Shown one piece after another: positions 25,247 through 34,854 of a stretch of 64,000 nt of DNA (position 1 is its first letter; the number at the start of each line of letters is the position of its first letter). Under the pieces are notes generated by a model, which searched no databases, was not told the DNA's origin, and was given only the letters and a program-made list of their open reading frames with translations. The stretch covers positions 310,001 to 374,000 of the forward strand of contig NZ_CP109031.1 in NCBI RefSeq assembly GCF_036226925.1, written 5' to 3'. Source of the DNA: Streptomyces sp. NBC_00659 (GTDB lineage Bacteria; Actinomycetota; Actinomycetes; Streptomycetales; Streptomycetaceae). Both the position numbers and the translations under genes were made by a program.

Positions 25247-25939
25247 ATGAACGCCTCACGTCACCGCTCCATGCTGCTCGCCGTCACGGGCACGGCTCTG
25301 GCCCTGTCCCTCACCGCCTGCCAGGATGGGTCGGGCACCAAGTCGTCATCCGCGGCGGCCCCTTCGGCCCCGGCGGCGTCGTCCCCGGCGGCCACCGGCA
25401 CGTCCGACGCGACGGACGCGACCGGCTCGGCGGAATCGACGGAATCGAAGGCATCGACGGGCTCCACCGACACCTCCGCGGGTTCTGCCGGCGCGACCGG
25501 CAAGCAGGCTGCCGCCTCCACACCGGTGTGCACGGCAGCAGATGTACGCGTCACCGCCGCCAGGCAGGACGGTCCGCCCTACACCCACATCGTCCTGACC
25601 GCGAAGAACACCACCCGGCACTCCTGCCGGCTGACAGGCTTCCCGCACATCCAGTTCGTGGAGAGCCACAAGCAGGACGTTGAGGCCGTCGCCAAGAGCA
25701 AGCCGGCCACACCGGTCGTGCTGACGGCCGGCGCCCCGGCCTACGCCCTGGTGAAGCTGTCGAACGGCGGGGTCGACGAGAACAACGAACCCGTGTCGGC
25801 GTTCTCCGTCATGCTGGAGGGCGACTCCACAGTCATCACCGTCGCCGCGCCCGGCAGCGAGGGCATCGCCGTCGACCCCGCGAAGGCGCTCACCGGCTAC
25901 TGGACTCCCGAACTTCGCAACGGCGCGGACGACTTCTGA
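25247..25939 (+). CDS. DUF4232-like lipoprotein
   Basis: ATG 25247 gives 230 residues: a lipoprotein signal (ALALSLTAC, Cys about residue 25), a long Ser/Thr/Ala-rich linker (residues 27-90), then a domain with VRVTAARQDGPPYTHIVLTA and NTTRHSCRLTGFPHIQFV, the conserved pattern of DUF4232. Two cysteines may pair. The low-complexity linker is typical of cell-wall-spanning lipoproteins. Role unknown; it may share a transcript with the PIG-L gene. Confidence 0.87.
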   Translation: MNASRHRSMLLAVTGTALALSLTACQDGSGTKSSSAAAPSAPAASSPAATGTSDATDATGSAESTESKASTGSTDTSAGSAGATGKQAAASTPVCTAADVRVTAARQDGPPYTHIVLTAKNTTRHSCRLTGFPHIQFVESHKQDVEAVAKSKPATPVVLTAGAPAYALVKLSNGGVDENNEPVSAFSVMLEGDSTVITVAAPGSEGIAVDPAKALTGYWTPELRNGADDF

Positions 25940-26070
25940 GTCTGAGCGGGTGTCACTGATCTCGGCTCTTCAGGGTGATCTTTGCTGAGCATCCTGATGT
26001 GGGTGTGGTGTTGTCGGTGTCGGTGTCGGTAGTTCGCGGTGCGTGAGATCTGTGGATAGGGGGGCCGACG

Positions 26071-26115
26071 CCTGCAGCGCGGCGGCGCCGGGAATCGACG
26101 TCGCCGCGCTGCAGG
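26071..26115. repeat. 14-bp perfect inverted repeat
   Basis: CCTGCAGCGCGGCG (26071-26084) and CGCCGCGCTGCAGG (26102-26115) with a 17-base loop, between convergent genes. It may act as terminator for the lipoprotein gene ending at 25939, though it lies 130 bases downstream. The surrounding 25940-26226 carries no supported gene. Confidence 0.5.
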
Positions 26116-26226
26116 ACACGGTTTGAATGGTGCCTGATCCTCGTTCTCGTGAGCGAAGCCAGGCGAATCCGCGCGAGCATGCCCGGCAAACCGGCCGACA
26201 GCCTGCTCGCCTCGCGGCCCCGGCAA

Positions 26227-26276
26227 GCAGGGGGCGAACTCGGGTGGGCCGGAAGGTCCCCCAGTTCGCCCCCTGC
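26227..26276 (-). terminator. terminator of the sigma factor operon
   Basis: GCAGGGGGCGAACT (26227-26240) and AGTTCGCCCCCTGC (26263-26276) form a perfect 14-bp stem with a 22-base loop, starting four bases after the stop of the minus-strand gene at 26280. Confidence 0.7.
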
Positions 26277-26279
26277 TGC

Positions 26280-27344
26280 TCAGCTGTCGGTCCGCGCGGC
26301 CTTCTCGCCGTGCCGGTCGACGACGGCGCGCTGCAGCACGGCCGTGCTGCCCATCAGCGTGTCGGACGTGATGCCCTTCTGCTTGTCGTGGGTGATGAAG
26401 CCGCGCGCGCCGAGGAACGCGAGACTGCGCTTGTCGAAGATCCATTCGTCACGCGTGGCGGAGGAGGCGTCCTCGCGTGTGATGGCGATCCCGTGCCGGC
26501 CGGCCACGTCGACGGCGTCCGGGATCTCCTTGACGCCCGGTATCCTCGCGGCCGCCTTGTACAGCGCGGCGGTGTTCCGCGGCGGCATGAGCGTCTGGCT
26601 CAGCAGGTCGCCGATCAGGGAGAAGACGGCCTGCTCCCTGGACTCTTTGTCGGACACGCGGACCTCGCGGCGCAGCAGGGCGAGCAGGGCGTCGGGGTCG
26701 GTCGGCAGCGAGGACAGCCACGTGTACGTGGGATGGTCGATCCCCGCCGGGACCGCGTCGGTGGACTCGATGGGGATCGTCTCCCCGGGCATCACGGCGT
26801 CCTTGCCGGACTCCCGGATCCAGCCGAGGGTCTTGAGGGGCCTGGGATCCTGCGAGGTCCATGTCTCCACCGTGTGCGGGGCGCCGAGTTTCACGGGCCC
26901 TTCGAACGTTCCCTTGTTCGACACGGTCAGGTTCCTGACGTACACGAACTGGTCGTCCCCGACCGGCGTGACGTCACTGGCCATGGCGGCGACGGCGATC
27001 CGGTGCAGGGTGAGCGAGGCGCTCTGGGCGTGTGCGCTGCCGGTGGCGGTCCGGTCCGCCGGCGCGGATCCGGGGCCGCCCGTGCCGGTGCCGGTGACGG
27101 TGACGGTGACGGCCAGCGCTGCGGCCAGCAGCGTCGAGGCGAGGGGCACCAGGATGACCGGACGCGTCAGCCGGCGGCGCGGGGGCGAGGCCGGGGCCGC
27201 GGCGGGAGCGTGGCCGAGGTCTTGGTCGATCTGCTGCATCAGGACGTCCTTGTAGTGGAGGTGTCGTCCCGGCGGGAGGTCCCATTCGGCCGGTGCGGAC
27301 AGCAACTCCAGTGCGTCCTCGGTCCGTCGACCGTCGGCGTTCAT
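26280..27344 (-). CDS. CU044_5270 family membrane protein (sigma-factor partner)
   Basis: 354 residues: a cytoplasmic N-terminus of ~60 (PPGRHLHYKDVLMQQIDQDL), one membrane helix at about 62-84 (LTRPVILVPLASTLLAAALA) and an extracytoplasmic region to the end (KTLGWIRESGKDAVMPGETI; LMGSTAVLQRAVVDRHGEKA). This is the CU044_5270 family, nearly always downstream of an ECF sigma gene and often assumed to be its anti-sigma partner. The start overlaps the sigma gene stop (27341-27344). Confidence 0.88.
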   Translation of the reverse strand: MNADGRRTEDALELLSAPAEWDLPPGRHLHYKDVLMQQIDQDLGHAPAAAPASPPRRRLTRPVILVPLASTLLAAALAVTVTVTGTGTGGPGSAPADRTATGSAHAQSASLTLHRIAVAAMASDVTPVGDDQFVYVRNLTVSNKGTFEGPVKLGAPHTVETWTSQDPRPLKTLGWIRESGKDAVMPGETIPIESTDAVPAGIDHPTYTWLSSLPTDPDALLALLRREVRVSDKESREQAVFSLIGDLLSQTLMPPRNTAALYKAAARIPGVKEIPDAVDVAGRHGIAITREDASSATRDEWIFDKRSLAFLGARGFITHDKQKGITSDTLMGSTAVLQRAVVDRHGEKAARTDS

Positions 27345-27985
27345 CGGGTCTCCTCCTTCAGGAACAGGGCCGCGAACGCGGCCTCACTCTCCATCTCTCC
27401 ACGGGGGACGGTGGGTTCCGTCCTTGCGCTGCCCTGCCCGGAGCTGAGCCGGGCGAGCCGCGCCCTGGCGCGAGAGAGCCGCGACCGTACGGTGCCGACG
27501 GGGACCCCGAGCATCTGCGCGGCCTGCCGGTAGTCGAGCCCGGCCGACACACACAGCGCGAACACCTCACGCTCCTGGCGGCGCAACCGGCCCAGCGCCT
27601 GGTGGACCAGCGCGAGCCGGCGGGCGTCGTCGATCCGCCCGGCCGCCTCCTCCGCGAAGTCCTCCACGGGACGCGGCTGCGGGCTGCGCGCGAGGAAGGC
27701 GAGCCGCCGACGCAGACTCCGGTTGGCGTTGCGCGCCTTGTGCGTGGCGATACCGAGCAGCCAGGGCCCCAGTGATCCGCCCTCCGGCTCGACCCGCTCC
27801 CGGCCGCGCCAGGCGGCGAGGAACGTCTCGGACATGACCTCCTCGGCCTGGGACCAGTTGCCGGTCAGCCGCAGGGCATGGTTGTAGACCGCCCGCGCAT
27901 ACTGGTCGTAGAGCTCGGCGAACGCCGCCCGGTCCCCCGCCCGTATGCGCGCGCGCATGGATTCCGCTGGTTCTTTATGACTCAC
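27341..27985 (-). CDS. ECF-type RNA polymerase sigma factor
   Basis: Region 2 reads FAELYDQYARAVYNHALRLT followed by WSQAEEVMSETFLAAWRG, and region 4 reads VFALCVSAGLDYRQAAQMLG then VPVGTVRSRLSRARARL: a complete ECF sigma factor. I chose GTG 27985 (GGAGAG eight bases upstream); ATG 27958 is also possible. It is co-transcribed and overlaps by four bases with the CU044_5270 membrane gene, forming a sigma/anti-sigma-like pair. Target promoters unknown. Confidence 0.92.
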   Translation of the reverse strand: MSHKEPAESMRARIRAGDRAAFAELYDQYARAVYNHALRLTGNWSQAEEVMSETFLAAWRGRERVEPEGGSLGPWLLGIATHKARNANRSLRRRLAFLARSPQPRPVEDFAEEAAGRIDDARRLALVHQALGRLRRQEREVFALCVSAGLDYRQAAQMLGVPVGTVRSRLSRARARLARLSSGQGSARTEPTVPRGEMESEAAFAALFLKEETR

Positions 27986-28496
27986 ACTCAGTACTCTCCG
28001 CGCCCCGCCCGAAGTTCCTGTGGCGCGCGTCACGCCCCCGATGCGATGGACCCCCGCAACGAACAGGGCCGCTTGCCCCTCGGCCGTCCTTGCTTGCGAC
28101 CCACCCTGCCGTAGATGCGGATGAGCACAGATCTTCGTGCTCAGGTGGCCATGCCTGCCAGACTCCCGGAGTACTGCCGTTCCAGAGACGGAAGGAAACC
28201 ATCGGGTCCTGCGGGTTCCCAGTCAGGTAGCCGAGGGTCTTGCCGTAGTAGGGGTTGTTACTGCCGAACAGCATGGACGGGGTACCGAACTCGGCGACGA
28301 CGTCCGACCACACGCGGTCTTCGCCCGCCCACTGGCGGACCGTACCCCGCAGGACTGCGTATGCGTCACGGTCCAGTACGCGGTCGGGCTTGAGCCAGCC
28401 GCGCTGGTGCGCGAACTCGGCATACACCGAGGCGACGCCGTATTCGTCATAGCGCTCCGGGATCGGATCGCTGGGCCCGGAGGCAGCGCCCTGCAA
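27975..28496 (-). CDS. hypothetical protein, C-terminus probably disrupted
   Basis: The first ~123 residues look genuinely coding (ERYDEYGVASVYAEFAHQRG; GTPSMLFGSNNPYYGKTLGY; VSFRLWNGSTPGVWQAWPPE). After PEHEDL the composition changes to Ser/Arg/Gly-rich sequence that overlaps the sigma gene start. A frameshift or deletion near 28130 is likely. The start (TTG 28496) is uncertain. Family not recognised. Confidence 0.5.
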   Translation of the reverse strand: MQGAASGPSDPIPERYDEYGVASVYAEFAHQRGWLKPDRVLDRDAYAVLRGTVRQWAGEDRVWSDVVAEFGTPSMLFGSNNPYYGKTLGYLTGNPQDPMVSFRLWNGSTPGVWQAWPPEHEDLCSSASTAGWVASKDGRGASGPVRCGGPSHRGRDARHRNFGRGAESTECES

Positions 28497-28532
28497 TGCG
28501 TCAGTTCGCCCGAGCGGTGGCGCCGAGGGCGG

Positions 28533-28865
28533 TCACTTGGGATGGCGCACGAGCAGCACGGCCTCGACGTCTCCGGCGGGCGCCCGATACAGGTGCGGGG
28601 TGTCGGCGGCCCAAGTGCCGTGCATGCCGGGGCCGATCAGGACGGGGTTGGCGGCTTCACCGACGAGGGCAGTGCCGGTGAGGACGATGATGTGCTCTGT
28701 CGTGTCCGGGGAGTGGGCTGCGGATTCCTGCGTCGCTCCGGAGCGGATGCGGATCCGGTAGGTCTCCGTGACGGAGGTGCCGGCCTCAAGCTCCGGCGTG
28801 CCACACCGGAGCAGGTACGTCAGGCCACCGGACAGGCCATCGGCGGAGTGGCTCCGGTCGGCCAC
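28533..28865 (-). CDS. cupin domain protein, probably the C-terminal remnant of an XRE-cupin regulator
   Basis: The 110-residue product matches the cupin part of XRE-cupin regulators: YLLRCGTPELEAG, ESAAHSPDTTEHIIVLTGTA, GPGMHGTWAADTPHLYRAPA. Full family members have a helix-turn-helix of ~70 residues in front, absent here. The 5' end overlaps a YbaK fragment on the other strand, so a recombination joint probably removed the DNA-binding part. It may still be expressed as a stand-alone cupin. Confidence 0.65.
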   Translation of the reverse strand: MADRSHSADGLSGGLTYLLRCGTPELEAGTSVTETYRIRIRSGATQESAAHSPDTTEHIIVLTGTALVGEAANPVLIGPGMHGTWAADTPHLYRAPAGDVEAVLLVRHPK

Positions 28866-29017
28866 CCTCAGACGCTCCCTGCCGTGGTCGACGCGGCCCT
28901 GGCCGACTACCCGCAGCTCTGGGCCGCGGCCGGAACTCCTCGCACGGTGTGTTCCCCACGACCGTCAGTGAACTCCTCCGGCTCACCGGCGGGCTCCTGC
29001 TCCCCGTCGGCCCGTGA
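28791..29017 (+). pseudogene. YbaK/aminoacyl-tRNA deacylase-type protein, 3' fragment
   Basis: RRATPEQVRQATGQAIGGVA, then LPAVVDAALADYPQLWAAAG is the C-terminal half of YbaK/ProX-type editing proteins. Near 28944 the frame must change to read VFPTTVSELLRLTGGLLLPV and the stop at 29015. The N-terminal half is missing. The piece is truncated and frameshifted, hence non-functional. Confidence 0.75.
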
Positions 29018-29279
29018 CCGGTACTTCCCGCGCGGGCTACGCGGCCGGCAAGGCGCAGGCAGGCGATGGCCCGGAAACCTGCGACAGAGTGCCGTCGGGC
29101 CGGCCGGTGCGGTAGCGCGGGCCTCGGTCGCAATCGTGGTCAGGTGCGCGGGGCGGGTGGGGTCGCGTCGTGGTTGGCGGCGACCTTCGCGGTGGTCTTG
29201 ATGTGCGGGTCGCGGGCGGACCGGGTCTTGCCGCCGAATGCCATCCGGTCCGCGGGCGGCAGTGTGCCAACGGGCGCGC

Positions 29280-29807
29280 TCAGCGCTGTACCGCGAGTCC
29301 GGGCCGGTGACGCCGCATCGCGTCCAAGACCGCCTCAGGCGCCACCGGCAAGGTGTTGGTGGCCATGTTGGCGGGGCCGAAGCCGAGTCGTGCGTTCATG
29401 GACGCGGTGCTGCGGACGAGCTTGGGTGCTCGAGCCAGATAGGCGTCCGGATCGTGCAGCACCAACTCGATGAACCGCTGCGAGGTGTTACGTACCCGCT
29501 GCTCGCGTATCCGCACGGCGGATATCTCGTCCCAGCCGAACCGGCCCAGCCTCACGTGGTCCACTCCCGCGTCGTCCAGCACCAACTCCGGTCGGCCGCG
29601 GAGCAGGCGCTGGATGATGACCACCGAGCAGAACCCGAAGAAGGGCACGGCCAGCGCCCCCGCCACAGTCATCTTCATGGTGCTGTGGGCGACCAGGAAA
29701 CCAATGCCCAGAGCGACGAAGACCAGAGAGCCGGCCAGCATGGCCCACACACGTCTCTTGGCGAGCGGGTAGACCGTCGGGGGCAGCGGAACGCCGTTTC
29801 TGATCAC
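29280..29807 (-). CDS. STM3941-like membrane protein with PH-like domain
   Basis: Residues from GTG 29807 (MIRNGVPLPPTVYPLAKRRV) form a two-helix hairpin (WAMLAGSLVFVALGIGFLVA; VPFFGFCSVVIIQ) and a beta-rich cytoplasmic domain (PELVLDDAGVDHVRLGRFGW, ISAVRIREQRV, RFIELVLHDPDAYLARAP). That is the layout of STM3941-type proteins. The reading frame is open for another 249 codons upstream, into aldo-keto reductase and XRE fragments, so in this genome it may be made as a fusion; I give the internal start that restores the family length. Confidence 0.7.
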   Translation of the reverse strand: MIRNGVPLPPTVYPLAKRRVWAMLAGSLVFVALGIGFLVAHSTMKMTVAGALAVPFFGFCSVVIIQRLLRGRPELVLDDAGVDHVRLGRFGWDEISAVRIREQRVRNTSQRFIELVLHDPDAYLARAPKLVRSTASMNARLGFGPANMATNTLPVAPEAVLDAMRRHRPGLAVQR

Positions 29808-29864
29808 AGGCTCAGACGATAGGACCAGAGCCCTCGTCAGCGGAAGTCTTCTCGCGGGCCGTTC

Positions 29865-30122
29865 GGCGACGTCGGTGTCGGGGCTGGGACGGTGGACCTG
29901 GTAGAGATCGAGGTGGTCGGTGCCGAGGCGCCGCAGGGAGTTCTCGACCTCGCGGATGGTCCAGCGCCGCGAGCCGCCGCGCCGGTTGGGGTCGTTCTGG
30001 TCCATGGGCATGAAGAACTTGGTCGCCAGGAACACGTCCTCGCGGCGGCCCTTGAGGGCCTTGCCAACGATCTCCTCCGAGACGCTGGCGGAGTACGCGT
30101 CGGCGGTGTCGACGAAGTTGAG
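29865..30122 (-). pseudogene. aldo/keto reductase, internal fragment fused in frame
   Basis: NFVDTADAYSASVSEEIVGK, LATKFFMPMDQNDPN and RREVENSLRRL-type sequence (WTIREVENSLRRLGTDHLDL) plus YQVHRPSPDTD are the N-terminal third of an AKR: catalytic Asp-x4-Tyr (DTADAY) and Lys (ATKFF) are present. The first ~45 and the last ~230 residues of the family are missing. The piece is in frame with an XRE fragment before it and a membrane protein after it. Confidence 0.75.
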
Positions 30123-30554
30123 GCGCAGGCCGGGATCGGCCGGCAGTTCCATCGCCTCGCAGGGCAGCGCGAGATCGCCGACCAGGGGGTGGCGCAGGTT
30201 CTTCACGCCGGAGCGGTGGAACTTGACGTCGTGGCGGGCCCACCGGCGGGCGAAGTCCTCGCTCTTCGTCGTCAGCTCTCCGATCAGGTCGGTGAGCGCT
30301 TTGTCGTGGGGTGCCCGGCCCGTCTCGGTGCGCAGGAAGGCGACCGCGTCGTCGGCCCCCTTGTCCCAGTCGGACCAGAACTCCTGGCTCGCCGGGTCCA
30401 GGAACATGAAGCGGGCGCTGTTCACCGGACCGCGCCGGGCGAACAGCGGGGAGTCGACGGGCAGCCCCGCCTGTTGCGGGGTGATCCGTGCGCGGCGGGT
30501 GCTCAGGAACTCGCGGACCTCGGCGGCAGGGGTCTTCCTGTTGCTGTCGGCCAT
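30116..30554 (-). pseudogene. XRE/MmyB-type regulator with internal deletion, fused in frame
   Basis: The start AAEVREFLSTRRARITPQQA matches the first ~35 residues of XRE/MmyB regulators. The helix-turn-helix and ~110 residues are then missing, and the sequence resumes in the C-terminal ligand domain (SARFMFLDPASQEFWSDWDK; FHRSGVKNLRHPLVGDLALP; MELPADPGLRL). The frame continues directly into the aldo-keto reductase fragment. Without the HTH it cannot bind DNA. Confidence 0.75.
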
Positions 30555-30845
30555 GCTCAGGGTCCGACGGCTTCTCGGGCGGCGGCGCGGGCGGACATGC
30601 GGCGGCTCCTCTTGATCGACGTGAATCCTGTGCTGGTCTTTTCACCGTAGATCCGTCGGCGCGCGCCTGCGAGGTACTGCCGTTACCTGGAAGAGCGGTG
30701 CCCCCCGTCTGCGCGCCGAGGCGCGGTTTCCTGAAGAAGGATTCCTGGGCAGGGCCAAGGGACCCGGCGCACCGGGACCGGGCCGGGAAAGGGACCGGCC
30801 TGAAGGGAGCAGCGCGCGCAGTGCCCCCTGGGCCTGGCCGGCCGC

Positions 30846-31151
30846 TCAGACCGCGTCGAGGCCGGCTGTGTCCCGGACGGTTCCCTTGCTCTGGGGCAGA
30901 GCGGACAGGGACAGGGCGCCGGGTCCGAAGAAGACCAGGAGCAGGAACGCCCAGCAGAACAACGCGGGCGACAGTCCGCCGTTCTGCAGGAGGAAGAGGC
31001 CGTCCTTCTGGTGCTCGGTGAAGTAGGCGAAGGCCATGGCCCCCGAGCTGAGGAACGCGGCACTGCGCGTCGCCGCTCCCACGAGTACGAGAACACCGCA
31101 GAGCAGTTCGATGACCCCGGCGTACCAGAACGGCCAGTCGCCACGGGGCTT
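30846..31151 (-). pseudogene. DoxX family membrane protein, 5'-truncated
   Basis: WPFWYAGVIELLCGVLVLVG, ATRSAAFLSSGAMAFAYFTE and LSPALFCWAFLLLVFFGPGA are the last three helices of DoxX proteins. The similarity starts at codon 31151, exactly where a 14-bp tandem repeat begins, and an in-frame TAG stands 24 bases further up. There is no start codon except an internal GTG at 31082. The N-terminal helix and loop are lost. Confidence 0.75.
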
Positions 31152-31193
31152 GCTTTCTCTACGTGTTCTCCTCTACGTGCTTTCCTCTACGTG
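31152..31193. repeat. 14-bp tandem repeat, three copies
   Basis: GCTTTCTCTACGTG (31152-31165), TTCTCCTCTACGTG (31166-31179) and CTTTCCTCTACGTG (31180-31193), each ending CTCTACGTG, abut the truncated end of the DoxX fragment. Confidence 0.85.
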
Positions 31194-31243
31194 CGCGCGG
31201 GATCGTCGGTTCAGTGCGACGTCCTGCCGTTTTACGCCCCGTA

Positions 31244-32020
31244 TCACTTCGAGCGGATCAGCTGTGCCTGCACGCCGTAGTGGTCGGACAGGTAGGCCTG
31301 GCGGCCGTCGGCCAGTGTCACCTTGTCCTGGAACACGAGGTCGGCGCCGCCGGTCAGTGTCTCCCCGGCTGCGGCCCGGACCAGTACGTGGTCCAGGGCC
31401 GGCGGCGACGGCCATCGGGGTGTGGGCCGGTAGGTCGGACGCTGGTCGCCGGCGAGGATGTCGCGCAGTCCCGCTGTGGCGATGAAATCGGCGAGTAGCG
31501 CCGAGTCGCGCGGGATGTTCAGGTCACCGACCACGGCGACGGGCAGGGACGGGCCGACGGCCGCGATCAGCTCGGTGAGCCGGGCCAGTTCGGCAGCTGC
31601 GATCCGCGTGTAGCGGTTCGTGGGGGACCAGTCGTCGTCGCGGTTGGCCGACAAGTGGGTGTTCACGACCACCAGTTCACCGTCCGGGGTGGTGACGGAC
31701 GCCAGCAGGGCGCCCTTGCGCATGAAGAATTCGCCGCGCACCGGGCCCGTCATCGGATACGGCACGAACCGCCATCGGCTGATCGGCCACCGGGACAGCA
31801 GCACCAGGCCGCCCTTGAGCAGGACCGTGCCCGAACAGACGACGTGCCGGTATGCGGGAGCGGCACGGCGGATCAGCCGGGCGTTGCGGCGGAACATGAC
31901 CTCCTGCAGGCAGACGATGTCGTACTCGGAACGGTCGAGTGCCGCGCCGAGGGCACGCAGCCGGGCCGGGACATCGCCGGTGAAGAGGGTGTTCATGGTC
32001 AGCAGTCGCAGGGCCTTCAC
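31244..32020 (-). CDS. endonuclease/exonuclease/phosphatase (EEP) family hydrolase
   Basis: 258 residues with the EEP/DNase I-like core: LLTMNTLFTG, IVCLQEV (metal-binding Glu), VVVNTHLSANRDDDWSPTNR, VAVVGDLNIPRDS and the final LSDHYGVQAQL (catalytic His after Asp). Related actinobacterial proteins include sphingomyelinase-like phosphodiesterases, but substrates vary. GTG 32020 has GGAAGGTGAC upstream. No signal peptide, so it is probably cytoplasmic. Confidence 0.9.
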   Translation of the reverse strand: MKALRLLTMNTLFTGDVPARLRALGAALDRSEYDIVCLQEVMFRRNARLIRRAAPAYRHVVCSGTVLLKGGLVLLSRWPISRWRFVPYPMTGPVRGEFFMRKGALLASVTTPDGELVVVNTHLSANRDDDWSPTNRYTRIAAAELARLTELIAAVGPSLPVAVVGDLNIPRDSALLADFIATAGLRDILAGDQRPTYRPTPRWPSPPALDHVLVRAAAGETLTGGADLVFQDKVTLADGRQAYLSDHYGVQAQLIRSK

Positions 32021-32176
32021 GAACTTGTCACCTTCCGTCCGGTGGCCTGTCGGGCCGTGCGGGGAGCCGCGGCGTTGATCGTACTGTCACCCGTGCCCGC
32101 CGAAGCCCGGGGTCGTGGCTGGGCGCTGTCGCGAGAGCCGGCAGAGCGCGGGCGGGGGCCGTCGGCCCCTGCCCGC

Positions 32177-32218
32177 GCTCGTGGAACAACGCTCGTGGAA
32201 CAACGCTCGTGGAACAAC
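32177..32218. repeat. 14-bp tandem repeat, three identical copies
   Basis: GCTCGTGGAACAAC occurs at 32177-32190, 32191-32204 and 32205-32218 without a change, in the spacer between the EEP and aminopeptidase genes. Confidence 0.95.
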
Positions 32219-32244
32219 GTGCGGGGGCCGACAGCCCGCCGCAC

Positions 32245-32304
32245 GGATGACCTGAGGACGGATGACCCGAGGTCAGGTGACCTGAGGACGGGTGACCTGA
32301 GGTC
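32245..32304. repeat. 15-bp tandem repeat, four copies
   Basis: GGATGACCTGAGGAC (32245), GGATGACCCGAGGTC (32260), AGGTGACCTGAGGAC (32275) and GGGTGACCTGAGGTC (32290) follow one another directly and end ten bases before the aminopeptidase stop. Confidence 0.95.
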
Positions 32305-32313
32305 GGAGCAGGT

Positions 32314-33741
<1,428 letters not shown>

Positions 33742-34467
33742 GTGCACTTCATTTCCGAACAGCGCCTCGACGACGGCGTCCTCGAGCGCGAATTCACCCT
33801 CGGCGACATCCCCGGCACCCTGTGGACGCCCGAGTCCGCCGCACCGGCCCCGCTGGTCCTGATGGCCCACAACAACGGCCTGCCCAAGGCGGAACCCCGG
33901 CTGGTGGCCCGGGCCCGGTACACCGCGGCGCGCGGCTACGCGGTGGCCACCATCGACGCCGCCGGGTGCGGTGACCGTCCCCGTTCCGCCGCCGACGAGC
34001 AGGCCCGTGCCGACCTCCGGCGGGCGATGCAGGCCGGAGAGCAGGTCGACGAGATCTTCGAGTCCTTCATCGGCCCGCTGGTCGAAAACGCGGTCCCGGA
34101 ATGGCGGACCACTCTGGACGCCCTTCTTGAGCTGCCCGAGATCGGCGGCCCGGTCGGCTACTCCGGGGGGTGGACCGCCCTCGGCATCCGCCTCGCCGTG
34201 GCCGAGCCGCGCATCGCGGCCGCGGGCTTCTTCGCCGGGGGGTACGTGCCCCGTGCCCAGCGCGAGGAGGCCCGGCAGGTCACCATTCCGCTGCTGTTCC
34301 TGCTGCAGTGGGACGACCAGGGCAATCCCCGGCAGCGGGCCCTGGACCTGTTCGACGCCTTCGGCAGCAAGGAGAAGACGCTGCACGCCAATCCGGGCGG
34401 GCACACCGGCACCCCGTGGTTCGAGCTGGAGGACGGGTGCCGGTTCTTGGACCGACACCTGAAGTAA
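33742..34467 (+). CDS. dienelactone-hydrolase-like alpha/beta hydrolase
   Basis: 241 residues of alpha/beta hydrolase fold: strand ending LVLMAHNNG near 40, the nucleophile elbow GYSGGW (Ser141) near 140, LLFLLQWDDQGNP with the likely acid near 195, and HANPGGHTGTPWF with the catalytic His near 222. GTG 33742 has GAAAGG at good spacing. Related genes are often annotated as dienelactone hydrolase family with unknown substrate. A 20-bp perfect hairpin follows. Confidence 0.87.
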   Translation: MHFISEQRLDDGVLEREFTLGDIPGTLWTPESAAPAPLVLMAHNNGLPKAEPRLVARARYTAARGYAVATIDAAGCGDRPRSAADEQARADLRRAMQAGEQVDEIFESFIGPLVENAVPEWRTTLDALLELPEIGGPVGYSGGWTALGIRLAVAEPRIAAAGFFAGGYVPRAQREEARQVTIPLLFLLQWDDQGNPRQRALDLFDAFGSKEKTLHANPGGHTGTPWFELEDGCRFLDRHLK

Positions 34468-34512
34468 GGCCGGGCCGCCCGGCGGGCAGCAGACGTTAGG
34501 CGGTGTCGGCCA

Positions 34513-34564
34513 GGCCACCGTCATAGAGGAGGACAGGTCCCGGCCCTCCTCTATGACGGTGGCC
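34513..34564. terminator. 20-bp perfect inverted repeat, probable terminator
   Basis: Arms at 34513-34532 (core CCACCGTCATAGAGGAGG) and 34545-34564 are perfectly complementary over 20 bases, with a 12-base loop, 45 bases after the hydrolase stop. The remaining spacer to 34854 has no supported gene. Confidence 0.7.
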
Positions 34565-34854
34565 GACAGATGCACACCCGCCCCGATCGCGGCGGTACCG
34601 GGCATCGGCGGTACCGGCCGGTCGGGGCGGCGCTCGGCCACCAGCGCCGGCCATCAGCCGGGCCGGGGGCGGCCGACAGCGCACGACCCTCTTGTCCGAC
34701 CGCTGCTCGGTTGCCGATGCCTGTGCTTTGGTGCTCTTGAGCGGCAAGGGTCTGATCGGCCCGATCGATCACCCACTGACGACTGACCGAGGGCAGCCAG
34801 CGGTCCGTCAGCGAGGCTGCCGCCCAACTCGGACAGTTCATCGGGCGTCCTCAC

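Noticed and set aside
28137..29201. 354-codon plus-strand frame across 28.1-29.2 kb
   Set aside because: Only the 28785-28944 part has a family match (YbaK); the rest is antisense of the cupin and hypothetical genes.
31152..32304. Short regularly spaced repeats as a CRISPR array
   Set aside because: Units are 14-15 bp in direct tandem without spacers, and no cas genes are present.
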